64,000 bases of DNA from Cyclobacteriaceae bacterium (GTDB taxonomy: Bacteria > Bacteroidota > Bacteroidia > Cytophagales > Cyclobacteriaceae). The translations under genes and the position numbers were made by a program. The first letter of the stretch is position 1. Each line of letters starts with the position of its first letter. The stretch covers positions 248,001 through 312,000 of the forward strand of contig JANQEU010000045.1 of assembly GCA_028278225.1 (NCBI GenBank), in the 5' to 3' direction. Below are positions 44,715-51,958 of this stretch, in pieces. The notes under the pieces were generated by a model, which was not told where the DNA came from, searched no databases, and was given only the letters and a program-made list of their open reading frames with translations.

Positions 44715-44748
44715 CATATTTCATTATTTATAACACTTATAACACAAG

Positions 44749-44769
44749 AGCAGGCCAAAATGGTCTGCT
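44749..44769 (+). terminator. Intrinsic terminator after the lipoprotein gene
   Basis: AGCAGGCCA (44749-44757), loop AAA and TGGTCTGCT (44761-44769) form a 9-bp stem with one G-T wobble, followed by seven Ts. Confidence 0.85.
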
Positions 44770-44859
44770 TTTTTTGTTTACGCCAGTTCGTTTTTGCCTC
44801 AAAACCTGATCCCGGATGAGGTTACTCCATTAGATTTGACAGATAAATCAAAAACCGTA

Positions 44860-45513
44860 ATGGCCGAGTTTCAGAAAACAGCGTTCAACAAAATAAACAG
44901 AAGTCCTAACCGGGCAACATACAACAAAGATGAGGTATATGAGATCCTGGATTCTCATTTCATTTGTCACGCCAGCTACGTATATCAGGGGACTGCCATT
45001 AGCATTCCGACGGGATACGGACGCCATGGTGATACGATCTATCTTCACGGTGCTTTGAAAAACAGGATGTTGCTTTCACTGCTGGACGCAGACAAAGTGA
45101 GTCTATCGGTAACTCACCTGGACGGTTTAGTCATGGCCCGGTCCGTATTCCATCACTCATTTAATTACCGGTCGGCTATTGTTTTTGGGAAGGCCCGTCT
45201 CATTGAAGACAGGGAGGAGAAGAATGAGGCGTTGAAAGTAATCACTGAAAACATCATTCCAGGGCGGTGGGATGAGGCGCGACAGCCAAATGACAATGAA
45301 TTGAAAATCACTGCCGTGGTAGCGATTGATATTGAGGAAGCTTCGGCTAAAATCCGGACAGGGCCCCCGTCCGATGATGCGGAAGATTATGATCTGGACA
45401 TCTGGGCAGGTGTGCTGCCACTGCAGGTCATACCGGGCAAACCTGTAAGTGATGAAGCACTTAAAAAGCCATTGCCCATATCTAATTCGGCGCTGGACTT
45501 TAGCTGGGACTAA
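44860..45513 (+). CDS. Pyridoxamine 5'-phosphate oxidase-like flavin-binding protein
   Basis: 217 residues from ATG 44860. The longer frame uses TTG 44794 just after a terminator; the ATG start gives the usual family N-terminus (FNKINRSPNRATYNKDEVYEILD). The split-barrel flavin-binding fold is visible as FICHASYVYQGTAISIPTGYGR, IYLHGALKNRMLL and MARSVFHHSFNYRSAIVFG. The C-terminal motif DLDIWAGVLPL is typical of a widespread Bacteroidota subgroup. Function is probably FMN- or F420-dependent redox. It is likely transcribed with the aldo/keto reductase 12 bp downstream. Confidence 0.83.
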   Translation: MAEFQKTAFNKINRSPNRATYNKDEVYEILDSHFICHASYVYQGTAISIPTGYGRHGDTIYLHGALKNRMLLSLLDADKVSLSVTHLDGLVMARSVFHHSFNYRSAIVFGKARLIEDREEKNEALKVITENIIPGRWDEARQPNDNELKITAVVAIDIEEASAKIRTGPPSDDAEDYDLDIWAGVLPLQVIPGKPVSDEALKKPLPISNSALDFSWD

Positions 45514-45525
45514 GAGATCAGGATC

Positions 45526-46488
45526 ATGAAAAAAATTCCCATTACCAATCATTTTCCAGGTTGTAGTTCACTGGCATTTGGTTGCATGAATCTTGGAGGT
45601 GGCTGGAATGATGATCCCATCACAAGAGAAGATGAAAAAACTGCGGATGAAGTCATCAATACCTGCCTGGATCTGGGAATCAACTTTTTTGATCATGCGG
45701 ATATTTATGGAAAGGGTAAATCTGAAGCGGTATTCGGGAAAGTGTTGAGGTCAAACCAGGGAATACGGTCCAAAATAATCATTCAATCCAAAGGTGGCAT
45801 CAGATTTCAGCATCCCAAACGATATGATTTTTCAACATTTCACATAAAATCATGCGTAGAGGGATCACTGAAACGCCTCAATACGGACTACCTGGATATT
45901 TGGCTGCTGCATCGTCCTGATCCGCTGATGGAACCGGAAGAAATAGCTGAGGTTTTCTCCGGACTTAAAGCACAGGGCAAAGTCCGATACTTTGGTGTAT
46001 CCAACATGCATTTGCATCAGATACAATTCCTGCAGTCTTATCTGAAAGATGAACTTATTGTAAATCAGATTGAAATGAGCCTTGGACACCTTGATTGGCT
46101 TGATGAGGGAGTTTTGTTTGGAAACAAGACCGGCAAAGATCTGAATTTCACTCCCGGCACCATTGAGTATTGTCAAATGAATAAGATCCAGATCCAGTCA
46201 TGGGGCAGCCTTGCCCAGGGTATCTTCTCAGGAAGAGACGCCACCAACAAACCCGAATCGGTCAGGGAAACTGCAAAAATTGTAAAGACTTTGTCCGAAA
46301 AGTATGACTGCAGCGAAGAAGGAATTGTTTTGGCCTGGCTCATGCGTCATCCTGCCGGAATCCAACCGATTTTCGGAACGATCAATCCTGTAAGGATAAA
46401 GGCCTGTAATGACGCAGTGAGACTTTCCATAACACACGAGGAATGGTACGAACTTTATGTCAGTGCCCGCGGTGTGGAAATGCCTTAA
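45526..46488 (+). CDS. Aldo/keto reductase
   Basis: 320 residues, TIM-barrel AKR. Tetrad residues lie in INFFDHADIYGKGKSE (Asp and Tyr), IIQSKGGIRFQ (Lys) and LDIWLLHRPDPL (His). NADPH-binding SWGSLAQGIFS and a FGTINPVRIKA segment are present. It resembles the YdhF subgroup that reduces small carbonyl compounds. Its TAA stop overlaps the 9-bp direct repeat that flanks the inserted element at 46494-46700, so the insertion did not alter the protein. Confidence 0.9.
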   Translation: MKKIPITNHFPGCSSLAFGCMNLGGGWNDDPITREDEKTADEVINTCLDLGINFFDHADIYGKGKSEAVFGKVLRSNQGIRSKIIIQSKGGIRFQHPKRYDFSTFHIKSCVEGSLKRLNTDYLDIWLLHRPDPLMEPEEIAEVFSGLKAQGKVRYFGVSNMHLHQIQFLQSYLKDELIVNQIEMSLGHLDWLDEGVLFGNKTGKDLNFTPGTIEYCQMNKIQIQSWGSLAQGIFSGRDATNKPESVRETAKIVKTLSEKYDCSEEGIVLAWLMRHPAGIQPIFGTINPVRIKACNDAVRLSITHEEWYELYVSARGVEMP

Positions 46489-46493
46489 TTTAA

Positions 46494-46700
46494 GGTCAGT
46501 TCGACATAAAGAACAGCAAAAACCCGCCTCATCCTTTCTTAGAGGGTCATTCGTAGTGTTTTACGGGATGGATGGCCCCGTGGAGTCTCCCATTGAAAAG
46601 ATTCCACGGCTTTCTTCCGCTCATTCCAACCCCTGGAAGCCTCTGAAATAGGGTTATGTTTTTTAAGAAATTCTACTGGAATTGTTATGTCGAACTGACG
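46494..46700. mobile_element. MITE-like insertion with terminal inverted repeats and 9-bp target duplication
   Basis: GTCAGTTCGACATAA at 46495-46509 is the exact complement of 46685-46699. TTAATTTAA flanks both ends directly (46485-46493 and 46701-46709). A further internal inverted repeat CCGTGGA/TCCACGG lies at 46578-46584 and 46603-46609. No transposase is encoded, so an active transposon elsewhere would have to move it. The target is the junction of two convergent genes, and each copy of the duplication carries one stop codon (46486-46488 and 46701-46703), so neither gene is broken. Confidence 0.75.
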
Positions 46701-47393
46701 TTAATTTAATATGTGCCCTTTGGCGGCCCAGCTCCTTACTTTCTTTCTGAACAACTCATCGGCACTTTCTGTCCACTTGTAGTTTTTCCTAAGGTATTTC
46801 AGTGTTTCCTTTTCGACCTGGGTATAAGCTTTCCCATCGGAAATCGTGTCAAAAATTTTCCGTGCATCTTCCATGGAGATCCTTCCGTCTCCCCTTCCCT
46901 CGACAGATTCATCTGCCAGTTTCAAAGTCAGGGCTTTGTATCTCTTCCCGCCAATTTGTTTATAATAAGATATTTTTCTTTTTTCCAATTCTGAACTTAT
47001 CGCAACCAACTCCCGTTCCCTGGCATCCAGCTCTTCTTTCAGCAGTTCATTGATATCCTTCAGCTCTTCTTCTGTCAGTTTCAACTTGTTTACTTCTTTT
47101 TCAAGCTTTTGCGTTTCAGACTCCGGTTTCCTTTCTTTTGCCTCGGCTTTCTTCGAAGGTCTTTCTTTTTCAGTCCGGTCTTTCTCAAGTTGCTCAATTC
47201 TGGCTTTCAGATCACCCAGATCGGCATTGGCTGCGGCCAAATCTTGCTCAAGCCGGTCAGCCCGGTCATTTGCTTCGAGAGCTGAGGTCTGTAGTTGAAG
47301 GTTCTTTTTACGCCAATAAATCCAGGAAAACACTAAACCTATAGCGCAGGAAACAATAAGAAGTAATAAAATCTCGATTATAGCAGGTATCAT
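46701..47393 (-). CDS. Membrane-anchored coiled-coil protein
   Basis: 230 residues. One N-terminal membrane helix (about 5-26, IIEILLLLIVSCAIGLVFSW) precedes a long coiled coil (about 33-140, with LEANDRADRLEQDLAAANAD and heptads through ELVAISSELEKRK). A compact C-terminal domain (about 145-230, YYKQIGGKRYKAL to WAAKGHILN) follows. It is the second gene after an OmpA-domain protein, with a 4-bp overlap, so the two are made together and probably act together in the envelope. No family name recognised. Confidence 0.75.
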   Translation of the reverse strand: MIPAIIEILLLLIVSCAIGLVFSWIYWRKKNLQLQTSALEANDRADRLEQDLAAANADLGDLKARIEQLEKDRTEKERPSKKAEAKERKPESETQKLEKEVNKLKLTEEELKDINELLKEELDARERELVAISSELEKRKISYYKQIGGKRYKALTLKLADESVEGRGDGRISMEDARKIFDTISDGKAYTQVEKETLKYLRKNYKWTESADELFRKKVRSWAAKGHILN

Positions 47394-47953
47394 TGGTCGA
47401 TGGTTTTAATGATTATTTCTACACGTCTGTTTAGCGAACGATTTTCCTCGGAATCATTTTCTGCCCGGTTTTCCAACTCCCCCTTACTCTCGACAATAAA
47501 GTTTTCCGCACTGAACCCTGCTGACTTAAATAAACGGGCTATGGAAAGCGCTCGCTGCTGTCCTAGATTATAATTGTATGATTCGGTTCCGAGGTCACAG
47601 GTATGTCCATGAATACGTATTTCAAAGGCCCGGCCTTCAAGTTGTTCCCCGACCGACCCGATCAACTCAAGGACTTTTCTTTCATCAATCGGAATTGAGC
47701 GGTTCTTCTCAAATAAGATCTCCTTTTCCTCTATCACCAATGGTTCCGGTGCCACCACTTCGGTTACTGCTTCAATTTCATCGGAAGTTTCCAAAGTTTC
47801 GGATTCCCGGGCCTCCGTCTCTGGCTGGTTTTCTGCTTTGATTTCTATGGTACCGGATTCCCCGAAATCCTTAATTTTTGTCACATAATACCACGTGCTA
47901 AAGGAAGACCAGGCAACAAATGAAATGATACCCCAAAGGACGATCTGGTTCAT
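47390..47953 (-). CDS. OmpA-like peptidoglycan-binding protein with inner-membrane anchor
   Basis: 187 residues from ATG 47953; the long frame to 48130 reads through a divergent leader and has no homology-like character. One N-terminal membrane helix (IVLWGIISFVAWSSFSTWYYV) and a linker rich in Glu/Thr lead to the OmpA/MotB domain (about 90-187). That domain has ILFEKNRSIPIDERKVLELI, IRIHGHTCDLG and the signature NRRVEIII. With this topology it should span from inner membrane to peptidoglycan, like MotB or lipoprotein Pal analogues. It is translated just before the coiled-coil partner. Confidence 0.83.
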   Translation of the reverse strand: MNQIVLWGIISFVAWSSFSTWYYVTKIKDFGESGTIEIKAENQPETEARESETLETSDEIEAVTEVVAPEPLVIEEKEILFEKNRSIPIDERKVLELIGSVGEQLEGRAFEIRIHGHTCDLGTESYNYNLGQQRALSIARLFKSAGFSAENFIVESKGELENRAENDSEENRSLNRRVEIIIKTIDQ

Positions 47954-48073
47954 ACCTGAAAATAGTAAATTTTGGCTAAAGAAATGAGTCTTCTTACAAG
48001 AACCGTCAAACAAATATTGGTTTTGGGGAACATGAATTCCCACTTTGCAGTTAACATCTATAAATTTGAATCT

Positions 48074-48712
48074 ATGAGATATTTTATCGGGTCTCTTTTT
48101 GTCGTTCTCGCATTGGGCTGTCAATCGCACACTCCAAATGAAGAACCTGCTTTTTCAGGGGCGAAGCAATCTCTCGTGCAGGATACTGCAACTTTTGCCG
48201 GAGGTTGCTTTTGGTGCGTGGAAGCCGCATTTGAGCAGATCAAAGGTGTACATGAAGTAGTTTCAGGATATTCCGGAGGCAGGAGTGCAACTGCCAATTA
48301 TAAAAAGGTGAGTTCCGGTCAAACAAGACATGCCGAAGCGGTACAGATCTATTATGATCCCAATGTCATTGATTACACCACCTTGCTCGAAATCTTTTTT
48401 ACCGCCCATGATCCCACACAGTTGAACAGGCAGGGTCCGGATGTGGGCCCTCAATACAGGTCCGCGATATTCTATCATGACCCTTCGGAAAAAGAAATAG
48501 CCAAAATGAAGATAAAAGAGCTTCAGCCTGCTTTTGACCGTAAGATAGTAACCAAACTAAGCTCATTTACAGATTTTTATACAGCCGAAGAGTATCACCA
48601 GGATTTCGAAAAGAAAAATCCGTTTCACCCCTATCTGCTTAGAGTTTCCAAACCAAAGGTGGACAAAGTGAGGAAAAAGTTTCCGCATCTCTTAAAAGAA
48701 GAATACAAGTAA
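48074..48712 (+). CDS. msrA: Methionine sulfoxide reductase A, lipoprotein form
   Basis: 212 residues from ATG 48074, which gives a lipobox (LALGC, Cys16). The active-site motif G-C45-F-W-C-V-E and the family blocks VVSGYSGG and DPTQLNRQGPDVGPQYRSAIF are present. It reduces methionine-S-sulfoxide in proteins. Residues after 185 are basic. The lipoprotein signal puts it in the periplasm or on the outer membrane, where it would repair envelope proteins; in that compartment it needs an electron partner not found here. Confidence 0.93.
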   Translation: MRYFIGSLFVVLALGCQSHTPNEEPAFSGAKQSLVQDTATFAGGCFWCVEAAFEQIKGVHEVVSGYSGGRSATANYKKVSSGQTRHAEAVQIYYDPNVIDYTTLLEIFFTAHDPTQLNRQGPDVGPQYRSAIFYHDPSEKEIAKMKIKELQPAFDRKIVTKLSSFTDFYTAEEYHQDFEKKNPFHPYLLRVSKPKVDKVRKKFPHLLKEEYK

Positions 48713-48814
48713 ACGGGAGAGGTCTTTTTAATAAGAGGTTGATTAAGTTCCACAGCTCAATTGGTATAGTTTCCCAATTTAGTTTACCTTGACGGAACCA
48801 AAATTAACCTGGCC

Positions 48815-50512
48815 ATGAGACCCATCCCGAAGATATTATTCATTGTATTATTATCTGTATTATGGTCTTGTGAGAAACCAAAAACCAATGACCTGGTTTT
48901 GATCAATGGCAAGATATGGACAGGCGTGGAAGAACAACCCTGGGCGGAATGGATATCCATAAAAAAAGGCCTGATCACCGGTACCGGATCCGGAAACCCA
49001 CCAGCGGCAGGTGAAGAGATTGACTTGAAAGGTCAATTAACACTGCCCGGGTTCAACGATTCCCACATACACTTCGCATCTGCTGGGCACCTGCTCCTGA
49101 ATATCAACCTGTTGGACGTGAATACTGAAGACAAATTTATCGAAGCTGTTGAAGCCACGGCAAAGCGCCTGCCACCAGGCTCCTGGATTACAAGGGGAGA
49201 CTGGGGTGCGTACGAAGCATGGTCCATGGGTTCTGAAGGCGATTCGAGGAATGCTCAAACATTTGAACCAAGCAGGGACATGATTGATTCCGTTACTATG
49301 GAACATCCTGTTTTAGTCACAAGGTATGACCGCAAAATGGGGTTGGCCAATGAGCTCGCACTCTCCTATCTTAACATTGAAAGCGAAAATGGGATCCTGA
49401 CGGGTAATGACCTGAAAGATGCTTTGGATCAAATACCTGATAAGTCCTTCGAACAAAGGCTGGCAGAGGCTAAAAGGGCTTTAGCAGAAATCAGACGTTT
49501 TGGTGTAACAACCGTTCAGGATATGTCGCCGCTTGACCAAATGGACATCTATCAGTATTTGAGAGACCGGGACTCGCTTACATGTCGGATCAACTTCAGT
49601 CCTTCCCGCTTGTCAGATTACCAGTTGATGATTGAAAGAGGCTGGGTGATTGATTGGGACCATCCCGGTGGCCCAAAACCTACCGGAGATGAATGGTTCG
49701 TTTTTGGAACGCTGAAAACCCACATCGATGGTATCATGGGAGCGCGAACGGCCCGGTTTTTTGAACCCTACAGTGACAATAGCCCCGAAATGGTAGACTG
49801 GAGAGGTGGATGGAGGGAATTTTCCGGAGACCTCGATGTGTTCAAATCCATGATCATATCTGCGGATAGCGCTGGGATCCAAATGAGGATACATGCCATC
49901 GGGGATGAAGCCAACTCAATTCTGCTCGATATTCTGGACAAAATGGACGAGGTGAACGGTCCTTTGGATAGGCGATTTCGACTGGTCCATGCCCAGGTGA
50001 TCCATGAACATGACATGGCACGGTTCAGAGGCCGGAATATCATCGCCGAAGTGCAGCCATACCATGTTACGGACGACATGCGTTGGATGGAAGAGCGGAT
50101 CGGGTACGAGAGGTGTAAGGGTGCATATGCTTTCAGGACTTTGCAGGAAGCCGGCTCCGTTTTGTCCTTTGGATCAGACTGGCCCGGGACAAATGCATCA
50201 TACTACCCGATTAGCCCTATATATGGACTTTATGCTGCTGTGACCCGGCAAACCTTACAGGGTAAACCGGAATCAGGGTGGTTCCCAGAACAAAGAATCG
50301 AACTTGAGGACGCAATAAAAGCATATACATGGGGATCGTCTTTTTCGGCATTTGAGGAATCACGCAAGGGAACGCTGGAGACTGGAAAGTTTGCGGACAT
50401 TACCGTTTTGGATACAGATCTTTTTGAAACCAGCCCCGATGAATGGCTTGATGCGGAAGTGAGCTACACCATCGTGGACGGAAAAGTAGTTTATTCGCGG
50501 GCGTCCGAATGA
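48815..50512 (+). CDS. YtcJ-like amidohydrolase lipoprotein
   Basis: 565 residues. The lipobox is SVLWSC (Cys19). The amidohydrolase fold is of the YtcJ/NfdA type: TLPGFNDSHIHF with His-x-His, LKTHIDGIMGART (Lys candidate ligand), RIHAIGDEA, HAQVIHEHDM and SFGSDWPGTNAS with metal-ligand Asp, then the C-terminal KFADITVLD. Members remove N-formyl or N-acyl groups or open cyclic amides; the substrate is not determined. The next gene starts within its stop codon, so the two are coupled. Confidence 0.88.
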   Translation: MRPIPKILFIVLLSVLWSCEKPKTNDLVLINGKIWTGVEEQPWAEWISIKKGLITGTGSGNPPAAGEEIDLKGQLTLPGFNDSHIHFASAGHLLLNINLLDVNTEDKFIEAVEATAKRLPPGSWITRGDWGAYEAWSMGSEGDSRNAQTFEPSRDMIDSVTMEHPVLVTRYDRKMGLANELALSYLNIESENGILTGNDLKDALDQIPDKSFEQRLAEAKRALAEIRRFGVTTVQDMSPLDQMDIYQYLRDRDSLTCRINFSPSRLSDYQLMIERGWVIDWDHPGGPKPTGDEWFVFGTLKTHIDGIMGARTARFFEPYSDNSPEMVDWRGGWREFSGDLDVFKSMIISADSAGIQMRIHAIGDEANSILLDILDKMDEVNGPLDRRFRLVHAQVIHEHDMARFRGRNIIAEVQPYHVTDDMRWMEERIGYERCKGAYAFRTLQEAGSVLSFGSDWPGTNASYYPISPIYGLYAAVTRQTLQGKPESGWFPEQRIELEDAIKAYTWGSSFSAFEESRKGTLETGKFADITVLDTDLFETSPDEWLDAEVSYTIVDGKVVYSRASE

Positions 50513-51399
50513 CCTACGCAATGAAAAGGAAGGTCATAATATTTATTTTTTCATTGTTTACCCTTACGGCAAAATCACAGAACCATGCTGATCTTGCCAG
50601 TATCAACTATTCAATTGGACCGATCAGATCAACATACAATCAACTCTATATTGCCGAAACCAACATTCAACTCGGTATCCCATTAAAATCCGGAAATCTT
50701 ATACCTGTGGGTTTTTCGGGTTCAAAGAGCCTCCTGGAAAATGAGAATAAGCTGTTTGAATATGAGTTGGCAAACCTTACCTTCCGGTTGGGATACATTA
50801 TGAATTTCAATGAATTCCAGAGCTTAACGGTCCTCGCTTTTAATCGATATAATTCGAATGAGTTTAAGGTCGGATCATCCGGCAGTCAACTCGGAGGTGC
50901 AGTTTTGTTCAGCCAGAAGATTTCCGATACCCGTACTTTTAAGCTCGGTTTCTATGTCAATCCTGAGTTCTTCGGTCCACTTTTCACGCCATTGTTGGGA
51001 TTTGACTGGGAAATGAGTGACAGGGCCCGGATATATGGAACTCTTCCGATAACAGCAACCTATCAATATAAACTCAATGACAGATTGTACGTCGGGGGTT
51101 ACTTCAACGGATTGGTGTCCTCCTATATTCAGCCACAGATCGGAAACTTTTATGTTCAGCGGGGATTCAATTTCCTGTCCCCGTATATTGATCTCTGTGT
51201 GACCAGACAGGTCGTTTTTCAAGTGCGCCCGGGATTTTTAATTGGTAGCAAGTTTAAAATGTACCAGAAGCAGGATAAGACAGAATGGGCGCTAAGTGCT
51301 ATTAAGATCGGCGATGACCGGACTGTACTCTCTGAAATAAATGCCAGTGGAATCCTGCTACAGGCGGGGTTGATTTACAGGTATCAATTCGAAAAATAA
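50509..51399 (+). CDS. DUF6268-type outer membrane beta-barrel protein
   Basis: 296 residues. The ATG overlaps the previous stop (ATGA at 50509); an alternative start at 50521 (MKRKVIIFIFSLF) gives a classic signal peptide ending KSQ. The mature sequence has alternating hydrophobic/polar strands (FRLGYIMNFNEFQSLTVLAF, LGFDWEMSDRARIYGTL, VFQVRPGFLIG), ending YRYQFEK. It should be a roughly 14-strand barrel. Members of the group are uncharacterised. It is probably involved with the amidohydrolase it is coupled to, perhaps as a channel. Confidence 0.75.
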   Translation: MTYAMKRKVIIFIFSLFTLTAKSQNHADLASINYSIGPIRSTYNQLYIAETNIQLGIPLKSGNLIPVGFSGSKSLLENENKLFEYELANLTFRLGYIMNFNEFQSLTVLAFNRYNSNEFKVGSSGSQLGGAVLFSQKISDTRTFKLGFYVNPEFFGPLFTPLLGFDWEMSDRARIYGTLPITATYQYKLNDRLYVGGYFNGLVSSYIQPQIGNFYVQRGFNFLSPYIDLCVTRQVVFQVRPGFLIGSKFKMYQKQDKTEWALSAIKIGDDRTVLSEINASGILLQAGLIYRYQFEK

Positions 51400-51467
51400 A
51401 AGGGATCTACTCCTGGGTGGAACAAGGTGACATTACACTCACAGCAATAAGGGGCGGACCGGGAGGT

Positions 51468-51905
51468 CTATTCCTGTTCTCTAAGCCAGTGATAGGCATC
51501 CTCAGCATTCATAAAAACGCCGAGCTTCACTCCTATTTCTTTGAACTTACTGTCTGCGAGGAGTTTGAATTTCTCCATGGAGTAATCCGCATAAATGTCA
51601 TCACTCAGGATCACCGCATGAGCCTTCACCCCGGCATCTATGAATAGCAGGCTCTCCCAAACCTCCTCAAGCCACTTTTCATCATCTGGTGTAAGCTCAC
51701 CCAGCAGTTCCGTGTCGGCCAACCACTTCAGATTAGGATGATCTTTCTTTAATTTCAAGTATTCCTTCTGAAGATCCTGCAACTGATCTCTAAAACCCTG
51801 ACTTGAAGGTTTAGTCAGCCACCTGTGCCTGAGAACCGGAATGGAGGGATCAAGTTCACAAATCACAAGGTCATTTTCCAGGATGGTGGTAACTACGGAT
51901 TCCAT
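51468..51905 (-). CDS. SpoIIAA/STAS-like cytosolic protein of unknown role
   Basis: 145 residues, no signal peptide. It begins with beta strands (VVTTILENDLVICELDP) and has a helix-loop around FRDQLQDLQKEYLKLKKDHPN, then KWLADTELL and AHAVILSDDIY, an alternating pattern like STAS-like proteins that are common in Bacteroidota. No catalytic residues are seen. It is transcribed alone or from the same side as the AddB-like gene, 53 bp after that gene's start region ends in the minus direction. Confidence 0.65.
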   Translation of the reverse strand: MESVVTTILENDLVICELDPSIPVLRHRWLTKPSSQGFRDQLQDLQKEYLKLKKDHPNLKWLADTELLGELTPDDEKWLEEVWESLLFIDAGVKAHAVILSDDIYADYSMEKFKLLADSKFKEIGVKLGVFMNAEDAYHWLREQE

Positions 51906-51958
51906 TATATTAATTTAACAAAATCGTACTTACCAAACCATTTCACACTGTTAAATTT

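Noticed and set aside
44794-44859. TTG-initiated N-terminal extension of the flavin-binding protein
   Set aside because: It would start just after a terminator and add residues not seen in the family; ATG 44860 fits the usual N-terminus.
47954-48130. Upstream extension of the OmpA-domain protein
   Set aside because: It covers the divergent promoter region of msrA and contains no signal or fold; the ATG at 47953 gives a proper membrane anchor.
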